Notes: generated from the sequence alone by a model not told the origin. 64,000 nucleotides of DNA from Maea johnstoni (GCA_963942565.1 OZ012684.1:64539031-64603030), one strand, 5' to 3'; shown: positions 54,001-64,000, counted from the first letter of the stretch. Numbers and translations: made by a program.

Positions 54001-56178
54001 ATGGGGCCGTCAGCCATAGATGTTGTAATTTTGACATGTCATGTGTGTGTGCTATTTGTAGATGGTGATGTTTAGGAGGCACTGAAGGCTATGGGACCGT
54101 CAGCCATAGATGTTGTAATTTTGACATGTTAGGTGTGTATACTATTTGTAGATGGTGATGTTTAGGAGGCACTGAAGGCTATGGGACCGTCAGCCATAGA
54201 TGTTGTGATTTTGACATGTCATGTGTGTGTGCTATTTGTAGATGGTGAAGTTTTGGAGGCACCGAAGGCTATGGGACCGTCAGCCATAGATGTTGTGATT
54301 TTGACATGTCATGTGTGTGTGCGATTTGTAGATGGTGATGTTCTGGAGGCACTGAAGGCTATGGGACCGTCAGCCATAGATGTTGTGATTTTGACATGTC
54401 ATGTGTGTGTGCTATTTGTAGATGGTGATGTTTTGGAGGCACTGAAGGCTATGGGACCGTCAGCCATAGATGTTGTGATTTTGACATGTCATGTGTGTGT
54501 GCTATTTGTAGATGGGGATGTTCTGGAGGCACTGAAAGCTATGGGGCCGTCAGCCATAGATGTTGAGCTGAGGAGCCTGGACCCGGAGACAGGAGGATCC
54601 ATGCAGCTCCTTGCAGCCTTCCTCACCATCATCAACCAAACACTCCTCACCAATAGAGACTTTGAACTGGCCCAGTCTTACCTGGCACTCTTCTTGAAGG
54701 TAACTTTTAGACAAGACTTTGTTACTTCCTATTTAAATGTTGAAGAGAAAACTTATTTCTGATAAACTTTCAATATCTCATAGTTCTAAAATATGCATTT
54801 GGAAAGTCTTTTGAATGTTGAAAGTTGAAAGTCAGTGAATGTTAACATGTTGGTAGACTTAGGATATTTTTTGCATGGTAGACACTACCGTCATTCAATT
54901 TTGCTAGTATTGTTACAGACATATTTCATTGTTTTCTTGAGCATCATTTGCTCAGTATCTATGCATCAAATATTAAAACATTGTATTCCTCGATTTTTTA
55001 ATACAATAAAACCATTTACACTTATTATATAAAAGTCTTATTCACCATTTATTTACCAAAAAATATAATTTCCCGTTGTCTGCAATCAAGACTTTTCTCA
55101 TCTAACATTTTGCTCCTCAACCCAGTTGCACAGTTGCATCTGGAGGGCTCTCATGATTTGACAAATTAGAATATATAACCCATCAAAACGTGCAATATTT
55201 GAGAAGTATTTGTCAAGTTTTTTTAACCTTTCAAAGCAACTACTTTCAGTTGAATTTCTCGCAAAATGTTGCTAGATCAAGGTAAATGCATGTATCAGAC
55301 CATAGTAATGCCCAAGTAGGTAATGGGTTATGAACAGAAGACATACAGAGTGGGGAATTTGAAATCTGGAGAAAATCATCACCATTTCCACCACATTCAG
55401 GCTGAATCATGACAAGCCAGTTGTAAGTGGTGGAGGAAACTGGAGCACCTGGGGAAAACCTTCTTATCCCAGGGCACTGGCCACTTTCTGATTGGGCCGC
55501 AGTTGGCAAGCTTCTCTAATTACTGCATACTGTGCTAATTTTGCACAAATTAAGTAATGCGCTCAGCAGGCAGCTGCCTTAAATGCGCAGTTTAATTTTT
55601 GCATACTGATGTTGAATGACAAGCTATCATTTCAGCCTGTTGTACTTTACTAGCATAGGGAACGGATGTCCAAATAATGGTGCACAATTTAATAAATGCG
55701 GATTCCAGGGGTGTGCAAAGTATGCATTAGTTGAATTGCTGCAATATTAACCCTTTAATCTGCTGGTGGCTAATTTGGCCAATACAAAATGATGCAAAAG
55801 AAAACCTGACACATGGGTACTTATCTGAGAGTACTCAGTGAGAGCTTTCCAATGAATACCAACATGACAGGGTTTAAATGTTTTTCAAAAATCTTTGTGT
55901 CCTTCTGCTTTGGACGAAAGTAACCTCAGCATAGGAAGGGTTAACATGGTATTATACAGTATAATTATAACACAAGCACTAGTCATTTATTAACTGTGTA
56001 TTTTATTTCTTTTCTCTATTGTTTTCAGCTTCATGGTAAGGCGGTAGCGTCTAGTGAGGAATTAGTGGAGCTAGTACAAGAAGTGTCTGCCTCGTCACAG
56101 TCAGCGTGGAACAACATAGAAAACAAGATGAACCTCAGTCTTACATTAGCCAAGTACCTGAACACTGTTGGTTTATAG
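39024..56178 (+). CDS. WDR36: WD repeat-containing protein 36 / UTP21 (SSU processome)
   Basis: Nucleolar component of the U3 snoRNP small-subunit processome (UTP-B subcomplex in yeast), needed for 18S rRNA maturation. Eighteen exons, all in phase: 39024-39188, 42475-42502, 42996-43096, 43890-44007, 44316-44503, 45684-45816, 46299-46474, 47054-47324, 47771-47928, 48655-48769, 49316-49481, 49776-49884, 50383-50671, 51168-51310, 51844-51963, 53041-53125, 54512-54699, 56029-56178. Total 2,703 bp, 900 residues, against 895-951 in human. The start matches human (FAGFRALGLYSN for FAGFRALGLFSN). Two beta-propellers of WD repeats follow (HPSTYLNKILLASKQGSMQLWN, SLLSAGQDSTLRSFSTVH, RESDWDGIVACH, VEGVAVDGLNQVTVTTG, SPTGEFLATAHVDDLGIYLW). 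The Utp21 C-terminal domain covers VTLSLLPNSRW, KVPKAAPFFIPTIPGL and DFELAQSYLALFLK. AATAAA at 56592 marks the likely 3' end. Exons 7, 9 and 17 have tandem copies of one edge in the neighbouring intron. Confidence 0.96.
39189..42474. other. WDR36 intron 1
   Basis: No exon recognised. It holds a 16-base poly-C run (39576-39591), the foldback element, and several patches with higher GC and CpG than the rest of the window (39900-40100, 41240-41480, 42000-42310). The last has motifs that could belong to an enhancer. Confidence 0.55.
40620..40767. mobile_element. Foldback element (long palindrome) in WDR36 intron 1
   Basis: Arms of about 60 bp (GGGCCGTGTGGCGAATAAAG against CTTTATTCGCCACACGGCCC, ATTAAGTATG against CATACTTAAT) surround a loop that itself contains GGCGCAAAGCGCC, a perfect small hairpin. 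TTATAG flanks it on both sides (40614-40619 and 40768-40773). No coding sequence; probably a MITE of unassigned superfamily. Confidence 0.8.
43245..43440. repeat. Degenerate internal repeat in WDR36 intron 3
   Basis: TACTGGCCCTGTAGGACCAA and related ACCGGCCCCGTAGGACCAGT blocks recur with TACTGGTCCTG and TACTGGCCTG. Probably part of an old dispersed element; family unknown. Confidence 0.4.
44862..45628. mobile_element. hAT-type non-autonomous element, 767 bp, perfect TSD
   Basis: The ends TAGTGATGGGAC and TCCCACCACTA are inverted and flanked by exact CTATTAGT duplications (44854-44861 and 45629-45636). Subterminal repeats of AATCGG/CCGATTAATC occur near both ends. No transposase is visible. 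It lies in WDR36 intron 5. Confidence 0.88.
45900..46165. repeat. Five degenerate tandem units of about 45-55 bp
   Basis: GCAAAATACATATTCATATC and four relatives recur in WDR36 intron 6, each followed by CACATGGGT- or GTATGGGTAT-like sequence. Confidence 0.7.
46487..46800 (+). pseudogene. Three tandem partial copies of WDR36 exon 7 with donor
   Basis: The 3' part of exon 7 plus the first bases of its intron (46339-46484) is repeated 148 bp downstream almost unchanged, including the donor AAAG|GTAAGG. Two shorter, more diverged copies of the last 70-80 bp follow (to about 46712 and 46800); the third has lost the donor. No copied acceptor precedes them, so normal splicing should skip them. Confidence 0.93.
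47420..47580. repeat. Four tandem units of about 50 bp
   Basis: GATAATTGAATCACCCCTAA and variants recur four times in WDR36 intron 8. Confidence 0.8.
47955..48049 (+). pseudogene. Tandem copy of the WDR36 exon 9 3' end with donor
   Basis: The last 73 bp of exon 9 and the first 20 bp of its intron (47856-47948) are repeated with a 99-bp period and only a few differences. The donor CACAG|GTATGT is intact in the copy. Confidence 0.93.
48230..48385. repeat. TGTGTTCTGAATTCACA minisatellite
   Basis: About eight units of 17-20 bp built on TTCTGAATTCAC in WDR36 intron 9. Confidence 0.85.
48819..48993. mobile_element. TA-site palindromic MITE, 175 bp
   Basis: Inverted ends CAGGTGAACTTGGATATGAC and GTCATATCCAAGTTCACCTG (one base apart from perfect), flanked by TA on both sides. 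Internal GTCATATGCAAAATCCGT repeats add further symmetry. A mariner-like origin is inferred from the TA target. Confidence 0.88.
51366..51553 (-). mobile_element. tRNA-derived SINE with perfect A box
   Basis: On the minus strand the head reads GACAGCCCTGATAGCCAAGTGG, whose last 11 bases are a perfect A box; the body contains CAGTGACTTGGGGTTACGCA. It lies in WDR36 intron 14. The A-box motif is the same as in the 17735 copy. Confidence 0.8.
52154..52328. mobile_element. TA-site palindromic MITE, second 175-bp copy
   Basis: Same length and nearly the same sequence as the 48819 copy, 3.3 kb away in the same gene, again between TA dinucleotides. Confidence 0.9.
52498..52897. mobile_element. hAT-type non-autonomous element, 400 bp, perfect TSD
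   Basis: The ends TAGGAGTGTTATCGGTATCC and CGATTACACTCCTA are inverted and flanked by exact TATCAATG duplications (52490-52497 and 52898-52905). Terminal TAGG(A/G)GTGT(A/T)A is a common hAT end. The interior repeats CCGATTCC. Confidence 0.88.
53609..54511 (+). repeat. Ten-copy 90-bp array carrying the WDR36 exon 17 acceptor
   Basis: Units begin at 53611, 53701, 53791, 53881, 53971, 54061, 54151, 54241, 54331 and 54421; the next, at 54511, runs into the genuine exon. Each unit joins the intron end (GTGTGTGTGCGATTTGTAG) to the first about 52 bases of exon 17 (encoding GDVLEALKAMGPSAIDV). The period is a multiple of three and the frame equals that of the exon. Only units 53791, 54061 and 54151 carry a TAG (GTTTAGGAG) in that frame, so the last three units are open into exon 17. 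Confidence 0.95.
54512..54699 (+). CDS. WDR36: WDR36 exon 17 (Utp21 domain)
   Basis: It encodes YGDVLEALKAMGPSAIDVEL, then RSLDPETGGSMQLL and DFELAQSYLALFLK, matching human WDR36 (KYDTALNLLKESGPSGIETE). The reading chosen uses the acceptor nearest to this sequence. Acceptors of the three upstream units (exon starts 54422, 54332, 54242) would add 30, 60 or 90 residues without a frameshift. Confidence 0.93.
55385..55512 (-). mobile_element. tRNA-derived SINE, partial
   Basis: GACAAGCCAGTTGTAAGTGG, GGAGCACCTGGGGAAAACC and GGCACTGGCCACTTTCTGA match the body of the 26575 copy; the tRNA head is missing. Confidence 0.65.
55751..55940. mobile_element. piggyBac-like MITE with TTAA ends, 190 bp
   Basis: TTAA on both sides (55747-55750 and 55941-55944), ends CCCTTTAATCTGCTGG and ATAGGAAGGG. 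Related copies lie near 21110, 23547 and 57940. Confidence 0.75.
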
Positions 56179-58289
56179 TATAGGACAATAGGCAGGTTGA
56201 AACTTGCAATTAGTTGTACAGGCGATAAGAATAGACATGGATTTTTATTGAGTAGATCCAGAGAAAAAATAAAAAAGCTGAAATTCGTACTGATATGATT
56301 AGACATATTTTTTTAATCTTGAAGGAATACCATTTGATAAACATTTGATATATACATATTTTGAAAATGTATTAAAGCAACTTGTCTTGAATAAGTTTAT
56401 GGAAAGGGTAGTGACAATGCGATTTATCATGTCACAAAATGTAACAAAAATGTCCTTGTTTTGTGCCTTACTTCCCTTGTATGTAACTAAGTAAAATTGT
56501 CAATGAGAGGCAGAGACATTCTGTACTATTCATCTTGTGAAGCAGTCATAAGAAAGTGAATGTATTTATGTATATTTTCATGAAAAGGGTGAATAAAGAT
56601 TGTTTTCTTACCTTGTGGAACTGTTTTCTATGTGGGAAGGCCTACTCTCTGGCTTCTGTTTAATTATTTGTATAAGTTTCCATGTGTAGCCTTTCATAAA
56701 CATAATTCAGTATGTCTAGATATGTATTGAAGGTCCCTCATAAAGGAAGGAAAGCTGATTTCTTGGTTTAATGGTCTTATGAATTTCAGTGTTTTACTAC
56801 CTCAATCATGGAAAAAATACATATTAAAAGAACATTACCAGCAAAGTAATTAAATATCTTAAATAATTTTACTCTTGGTTTTTGAAATAATCCTTGTAAA
56901 AGTATCTTACCTTTTTGACGGTTACATAACCTGAATATCCAATTTCCTTAACTGTACACTGCTTATTACTCATCATTGAATGAGAAGTAAAAAGCTCTAT
57001 GTCACTTATTAGTAAGATGATGAAGCATGTAAATAAACATCCTATTCAACCACACGTTTTCTGTTCTCTGTATAGCAATCCATATTTTGCTTGATTCTTC
57101 ATCAGATGCAATTTGTTTCTTTGACAATTTGGATCCTTACAAAGAAGGCTTTGTAAGTTGGTCATATAGAAGTGCATCAATAAAGAGAACATTCAGTGCA
57201 TAACTTATAGCCTGCTCTAATACTGACCTAAGGAGCCAATATGTGCAAGGTTGTTAACTTGGACAATGGTTTTATTTATTTGAAATTACTAGCCTCAGTT
57301 GAGTCCCACCTTTTAGATGAGTCTAATGGCACTTATCGCAATGAATTACCTGGTTGGCAGGGACTTGGATAGTAACCAGCCAGCATGTATTCTGGACAGG
57401 CAGTTTCCTATAAATCGCCTTTTGCGACAGGCAAAAATTTGCATTAAAAATCTTCAAATATAACTTTTTCTATGGTAATAACAAAATTATTTCTATGGGA
57501 ACCATTTTCTAAGATGTGGCTTGTCTGAACTTTAAACTGTCCTTTGTGTTACAATAGGCTATTAAATGTAGTTAGGCTATAAGGATTTTAAGTAGCTGAG
57601 TAGCTAAATCTGAATGGGCAAAAAAACACTGTTTTTGGTTAGTATATCTAAACACAAACACACACTCTTTCCCTGTCTTGTTCACCATTGATTTAGCCAA
57701 TCGTATAGAGAAATAGTGGTGTAGTTTATTCTTCCTACTCGTCCTGTCATGCACAACCATCTTCAGTCTTGTTCATCATTAATTTGGCTAATTGTGGAGG
57801 GAATGATTGGTAGAGTAAAGGAAACTATCCTCATTAAATCATGATCAACTGTCTCTTTGGTGAAAAAGGAGACTCGTCTCCTCGCCTTCCAGAGTCCACT
57901 GGCTGGTTAGTTGAAGGTGATAGAAGTAATTATGCTGGGGCTACTTTCGTTCACAGATGCACAAATTGTTGAATACTTTCTAAACCCTATCATGTTGGTA
58001 TTCATTCGATAGCACTTGTTGAGCACTCTCAGATGAGTACCCATATACCTGTGTCTCAGTCATTTTTCAGGTTTTTGGCATCATTTTGTATTGCCCAAAT
58101 TAGCCACCAGCAGTATAAGGGTTAATTAACATCCCATTCTGAGGTTTCCAGGAAGTTGTCAAAGGTAGGCCTACACATTGTTCTCAGCAGCAAACAGAGC
58201 ATACCTGGAGGGTGAAACTGACACCTGCTACCTCTCCCACCTGCCAGTCTCTCTGTACTCTCCTTCCAACTGCTAACCTACATATTGGG

Positions 58290-58500
58290 GTCTGGCCCCT
58301 GATACCCCAGTGATCTAAGGCATTGCCACTGACGGCTCGCTGTCTCTCACCACTGCCTGAGTTTTGAATCCTGCTTGAGCTTTGTTTGAAAGTTGCCATT
58401 CAGTTTGGGTTAGGTGATGGTTTCTGTCAGCTACTCTGATTCCTACCACTCCTTACAACTAACTAGTCCTAACTTAGCCACAATTTAGTAGAAAAAGTCA
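58290..58500 (+). mobile_element. tRNA-derived SINE, plus orientation, diverged
   Basis: GCTGTCTCTCACCACTGCCT followed by a decayed B box (GTTTTGAATCC), then GAAAGTTGCCA and CTTACAACTAACTAGTC, and a tail near TAGAAAAAGTC, in the same order as the minus-strand copies. Confidence 0.65.
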
Positions 58501-59249
58501 ATATGGGAAGTAACTTCAATATCATAATCTCAATTACCCAGGTTTCCTCCATATTCCTCCAACCCTATATAGTGAAATGTGGAATGTTTATCAAAATAAT
58601 CGAAACAATGGACATTTCTTATTCACCAGCAGTTGCCAAGAGTATTTAAGGAACCAATTCTCTGTACGATGAGCAGTTGTTTTATGTGAACATAGGTCAT
58701 GCTGTTTAGTCAATGTGATTCATATGAGTATTCATATTCCTCATTGAATTTATACATAAATTCAATGAGGATGGAATTGGATCAATATGGTCCTGTCTTT
58801 GGTGGCTTCAAGTCATACTCGGACAGGTAGCCATTATCAGCCTGGTGAGATAAACATGTACTAACTTGACCACCTTGACTACTTAGAAATACTATAACAC
58901 AACACGTGTATATGAGAGCTCAGGATCTAGGCTAGAGCACACTAGGAGATCTTGCCATTAAGGATAGGAAAGTAGGAGCCTTGGTGGTGTATGACCATTC
59001 GGAATAGCAGGTTAGACTTAAGGAAGAGCTGAGGATTAAACCAAAGTGAGTGTTTCACCAAGGGTCTTGAGCTAGATTAAAATCTTTTAAAACATGCCAC
59101 AGCTAGAAGTCAGCAAAGGTTGTAGAAGTAGTCTACAAGGAGAGAATGAAGCATGTTGAAAAGATCTCACTAACTGAGAAAGGAAGTATGAGGAGAATGT
59201 GAGGACAAAATATGATAAGAAAACTTAAACAAACCTCTTTCACCAATTA

Positions 59250-59625
<376 letters not shown>

Positions 59626-59918
59626 GCAATAGCTCGTGACACTGATGCTTTGTGTCATTACTTTTTTTTACCAATGGTTTGTGTACTAGTTAAATACCGA
59701 CATGTACGATTATTTTCCGGGTATATCAAATGTTCCGAGAAAAGAGGAAGTGACACTGTTCATACTTGATTTATACTAGGGCCTATTTGCATGATAAGTT
59801 ATATTGATGGAAGCATCTATAAATGCCTAGTTGTACATAACCAGGGTTCTACACAAAGTACATGTAGCTTGTTAGTGGTACTTGTTGCTCGAGTTCTTCA
59901 AATACGGGTTTATTTGAA

Positions 59919-62231
59919 ATGGCATATTTTCTATTTGTGGTGCTAACGCTGATGACAGTGTCCTGTGCTGACGCTATAAAGGTGGGGAAAGCTAAAGGTC
60001 AGTACATTTACCTTCTTCTCTCTCATCAGGGTCAGGGCTGTCCACATATATTGGTCTTGGAGCACAGGCAAACAGTCCTGGAGTCCGACAAGAGGGGTGG
60101 CTATCCTTTTTTAGGAAAAAACATCTGTCACTAAAATCAATCAAAAAATCTGACCAGGTCAAAAAAGTACTGTGCAGTGGATGGAGGAACTTTAGGATTA
60201 AGGCAGCAACCCAGTGTAAAATCAGTAAAGTGTCACTTAATGTACAGGGTAATATTTGTAATATAGGGTTATTTTCAATTAGGTTACTGATTAATGATGA
60301 GTTTTACCTTGCTTATCTGTGTTTACTAATGAGTTATGATGTTCTATAAGAATCAGAGCCTATGTATCTAATGTAAAATGATAAAATGAAGAAAAATAAT
60401 TCTTTTAGCAATTTATGTCATGTCTACTAGTCCAACTTGCAAAACCTCGGAAGTGCGAACACCCCTAAAGTGAACGTTTTGGCCCGGTCCCAAGGCGTTC
60501 ACTCTTTCGAGGTTTTACTGTATACACATTGCATGGTGAGCTGCCTTCAATACACACTATTGCATGGTGGGATGGTTTCAGTGTACAATTATGACATCTC
60601 TGTGGGGTTTCCACCAGCTATAACTTCCACAAGAGAGGATTGTCGCTTGAGGGCGTACCACAGTGATGTCATATCTGTTTTATTATACCGAACAAAATAC
60701 AAAACACATAAGGGAGAAAATTACAAACACCAGAGATTTTGGATAAATACTCGTCGTCTGCCTTGTTGAACTTGTTTCACCGGTAGGTCACTCAGCAAAC
60801 TCTGTAGGTGCTCGTGGGTATTCTTCAGGCTAGCGGTAACTATTCTTCGGGTTAGCGATAACTATTCTTCGGGCTAGCGGTAACTAATCAATTAGTACAT
60901 AGCTGTTAAGGACAACAGCCTGTCACGAAGGAGTCAGGAAAACATGACGATTAATCAATGGCCCTTGACCAACCAGAATCAAGAATCTTCACGTGAGGTA
61001 TAATAATACACACTATTGCATGGTGAGCTCGTCTTGTTGCACATTATTGTATGGTAAGCTGGTTTTAGTATAAACTATTGCTTGATGAGCTGGTTTTATT
61101 ACATACTACTGTATGGATAAATAGTTTCAGTCGAGACTACTGCATGGTAAAGTTGTTTCAATCCATTTTTTGCATGGGGAGATGGTTTAAGCTCACGCTA
61201 TTGCATGGTAAGCTGGTTTCAGTACATACCACTGCATGGTGATCTTGTTTTGATACACACTGTTGTATGGTGAGCTCGTTTCAGTACACACTACTGAATG
61301 GTGTGAAGTTTTCAATACACGTTATTAAAATTATATGTTGAGCTGGTTACAGTACATACTACTGCATGGTGAGCTCGTTTCAGTACACACTATTGCATGG
61401 TGAGCTGGTTACAGTACATACTATTCCTTGGTGAGCTGGTTCCAGTACACACTATTGCATGGTGAGCTGGTTACAGTACATACTATTCCTTGGTGAGCTG
61501 GTTCCAGTACACACTATTGCATGGTGAGCTGGTTACAGTACATACTATTCCTTGGTGAGCTGGTTCCAGTACACACTATTGCATGGTGAGCTGGTTACAG
61601 TACATACTATTCCTTGGTGAGCTGGTTCCAGTACACACTATTGCATGGTGAGCTGGTTACAGTACATACTATTCCTTGGTGAGCTGGTTCCGGTACACAC
61701 TATTGTATGGTGAGCTGATTCCATCACAATCTATTGCTTGGTGAGCTTGTTCCAGTACAAACTACTGCATGGTGAGCTGGTTCCAGTACACACTACTGCA
61801 TGGTGAGCTGGTTCCAGTACACGCTAATGCATGGTGAGCTGGTTCCAGTATACGCTAATGCATGGTGAGATGGTTCCAGTACACACTAATGCATGGTGAG
61901 CTGGTCTCAGTACACACTATTGCACGGTGAGCTGGTTCCAGTACACACTATTTCATGGTGTGCTGGCTTCGACACACACTATTGCTTGGTGAGATGGTTC
62001 CAGTACACACTACTGAATGGTGAGATGGTTCCAGTAACACTATTTTCATGGTTTGTTTACAGACAACGCTTCGCCTGATGGTGAGCTTGTGACATTCACC
62101 CGCACTCGCTATTCAGTCTTCTTCAGTGAAGGGAAGAACGCATCTCACATTGATACTAAGGTCGTGACCAAATTGCCTGTTTACTTCATCACCATCATGA
62201 GGATAGCAGCAATTCAAAACGCTGCATTTAG
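59919..62231 (+). CDS. 5' part of an unrecognised secreted-protein gene (two exons)
   Basis: Exon 1 (59919-59997) encodes MAYFLFVVLTLMTVSCADA, a textbook signal peptide with a hydrophobic core and an Ala-X-Ala-like cleavage site, then IKVGKAK. It ends at G|GTCAGT. Exon 2 (62063-62231), after TTGTTTACAG, continues in phase with DNASPDGELVTFTRTRYSV, then FFSEGKNASHIDTKVV, and ends at AG|GTAATC. Two Asn-Ala-Ser sequons fit a glycosylated extracellular protein. I do not recognise the family; the rest lies beyond the window. The intron between the exons is filled by a 31-bp minisatellite. Confidence 0.5.
60520..62050. repeat. 31-bp minisatellite CATGGTGAGCTGGTTCCAGT
   Basis: Dozens of units built on GGTGAGCTGGTTCCAGTACA plus CACTATTGCAT, dense from 61010 to 62050, with scattered early copies at 60520. 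A higher-order two-unit period (CATACTATTCCTTGGTGAGC alternating with CACACTATTGCATGG) is homogeneous from 61390 to 61700. The array stops about 10 bp before exon 2 of the secreted-protein gene. Confidence 0.95.
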
Positions 62232-62302
62232 GTAATCAGTGCGTCAGGCGCTCTTTATGGCTTATTTGACAGGGTCGCACCGATATAGCGAGGCCCTGTT
62301 CA

Positions 62303-62502
<200 letters not shown>

Positions 62503-62521
62503 ACAGTAAGACTGTCAAACC

Positions 62522-62661
62522 AGGGATTTGGCCAAATCCCTAAAGCTTTCAGCGATTTGGCCAAATCCCTGTTTCACTCAGGGATTTGGCCAAATCCCTA
62601 AAATGTCTAGGGATTTGGCCAAATTACTGAAATGATGGTCCAGTAATTTGGCCAAATCCCT
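62522..62661. repeat. Five tandem 20-bp palindromes
   Basis: AGGGATTTGGCCAAATCCCT is exact at 62522-62541 and 62580-62599. Variants stand at 62551 (one change), 62609 (ending ATTACT) and 62642 (starting AGTAAT); the last two are reverse complements of each other. Part of the cluster recurs at 63865-63908. Confidence 0.9.
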
Positions 62662-62699
62662 GAATCTTATTTCAACCAAGTCATATCCAAGATAGGATG

Positions 62700-63214
62700 T
62701 CCTTTCAATGACTTATGTGCATGAATCATCACACTGATTACATATAAGATGTATGATTACTATAATACAACAAAAATACATTTGAAATGGAAAGTTTTTG
62801 CAATACTTAGAAAGGATTACTACATTAAACCATGGAATTGAGTATATTGGAGGGGTTTCATTTGTGAACTGTAGGCACTATCATTGATAGTTGCCCCCAA
62901 CGTTGTGCACCTTTCTCACTCATCACACAGTCAGGGGGGTGGTGAACAAGAACTGTTATTTTCAAGGGGGGTTGGTGTGCCAATTTAATAAGATATTAAA
63001 ACACTTACAATCCTAGAAAATACTGAACTGTTTTGTTTTTTTTAAACAATTTTGGTATTGCATCTTTGGAGTCAGTGGGAAAAGAATTGTGAATTTCAAG
63101 GTCACCACCCCCGGGACCTTAGTGGTGGGGTCAAAACCTTATAAACGTGTGCAATTGTCAAGAATCCTCTTTACTCTTGCAAACCTAGCAGGTGCATCTT
63201 TCAAATATGCAAGG
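62700..63214. other. Unassigned non-coding sequence
   Basis: No gene seen. A block with CACCCCCGGGACCTTAGTGG (about 63104) resembles CCACCCACGGGACCCTTAGG (about 63737), so the region probably belongs to a larger, diverged repeat. Confidence 0.4.
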
Positions 63215-63536
63215 CAGGGGCTTAGCCGCAATGCGTCCAGCGTGTCATTTGGACACGCAGAACACTGTTTTTTGACAGTTTGGACACCCAAAAGTTTGTG
63301 TCAGAATTTGCTGAAGATGACTTTTCTTAGAAGATAGAAGATGTATAAGCTGTAGTGTCACTTTTATAGGACACACAAAGCAGTATCTGGCCTAAAAAAG
63401 CAAGATCTGTAAAGGTATAGGGTCTATCTTATTAGTAGTATGTATTTTGTACCACACTTTGGACACGCAAAAGTCTATGAAACCTCTATTTGGACACCCT
63501 GGTTCCAAATATCGGCTAAGACCTTGATGCAAGGGG
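63215..63536 (+). mobile_element. hAT-like MITE family B, intact ends and 8-bp TSD
   Basis: From CAGGGGCTTAGCC to GGCTAAGACCTTG, flanked by perfect ATGCAAGG duplications (63207-63214 and 63537-63544). Very similar to the 16753 copy. Confidence 0.92.
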
Positions 63537-64000
63537 GCTCTACCAAGAATTCAAGCCCCCGGGGGTCAATAGTTCAGGCCCGAGGGTGGGAGTAAACTTG
63601 ACCAGATATTACCAATACTTCATACATTGTTAAAAGAATATTTTCAAATGACTTGCCAAGTACTAAACTTGTTTTCACCAATTTTCGTACTAGCATCTTT
63701 GTGGGTAGGGCACGACACATTGCAATTTTCATAAGCCCCACCCACGGGACCCTTAGGCATTGGGTGAAAACTGTCAGTTCTTGTACTGGCGACACAGTAA
63801 AACAGGGACTGTGATTATCATGATTCCTACCCCCAGGGGACATCCCTGGAATGTCCTGGGAGTCGGCCAAATTACTGAAATGATGCTCCAGTAATATGGC
63901 TAAATCCCTCATTTTTTTTTAAGTAAAAATAAGATTCAAAGAATGGCTGTCTTTTTAATGAACTTTATTCCTGGTTTATCTCACAGATGACAAATAACAT
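63537..64000. other. Unassigned sequence to the window end
   Basis: No gene recognised. Bases 63865-63908 repeat, with changes, the last two palindromes of the 62522 cluster (AATTACTGAAATGATG(C/G)TCC). Confidence 0.5.

Noticed and set aside
53533-54762. Array read as an independent repeat protein, or as a CRISPR array
   Set aside because: The units are adjacent without spacers, equal the border of WDR36 exon 17, and three of them have stops. It is an exon-edge minisatellite in a eukaryotic intron.
58300-58420. A tRNA gene
   Set aside because: The tRNA-like boxes are diverged, the cloverleaf is not complete, and the same body recurs in other copies, so it is a SINE.

Overview
The window is a piece of an invertebrate animal nuclear genome. 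Genes are split into short exons with GT/AG junctions and long AT-rich introns, and the DNA is full of small non-autonomous DNA transposons, tRNA-derived SINEs and microsatellites. The proteins are clearly metazoan and moderately diverged from vertebrate orthologues. A mollusc or other lophotrochozoan is my best guess, but no feature seen here proves the phylum.

Layout, all genes on the + strand. (1) About 1-3617: no recognisable exon, probably 5' intron of the first gene. (2) 3618-22132: AGBL5/CCP5, a cytosolic carboxypeptidase that trims tubulin polyglutamate. Its first exons lie outside the window; twelve exons to the stop codon are traceable, followed by a long AT-rich 3' region with a polyadenylation signal near 25547. 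(3) 27710-34052: TBPL1/TRF2 (TBP-like factor), five coding exons behind a CCAAT-box promoter, with a 3' UTR to about 35660. (4) 39024-56178: WDR36/UTP21, a complete 18-exon gene for a twin beta-propeller component of the SSU processome, about 900 residues. (5) 59919-62231 and beyond: the start of an unrecognised secreted-protein gene with a signal peptide, running off the window. The genes form no operon or common pathway: one edits tubulin, one directs transcription from TATA-less promoters, one builds ribosomes.

The most striking pattern is that at least five exon edges in three neighbouring genes have been copied in tandem together with the adjoining splice site: an AGBL5 exon 3' end, the TBPL1 exon 4 donor (about 15 units), the WDR36 exon 7 donor (three copies), the WDR36 exon 9 donor (one copy), and the WDR36 exon 17 acceptor (ten 90-bp copies that stay in reading frame). 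A possible sixth case is the 31-bp minisatellite running up to exon 2 of the last gene. I know of no described process producing this cluster, so it is the leading candidate for something new.

Other points of interest: TBPL1 exon 3 is perfectly recognisable but needs three single-base indels to be read; AGBL5 has a reading-phase break between two exons; several hAT-type miniature elements have perfect 8-bp target-site duplications; a 175-bp palindromic TA-site element occurs twice at identical length; and five 20-bp palindromes cluster near 62.5 kb.
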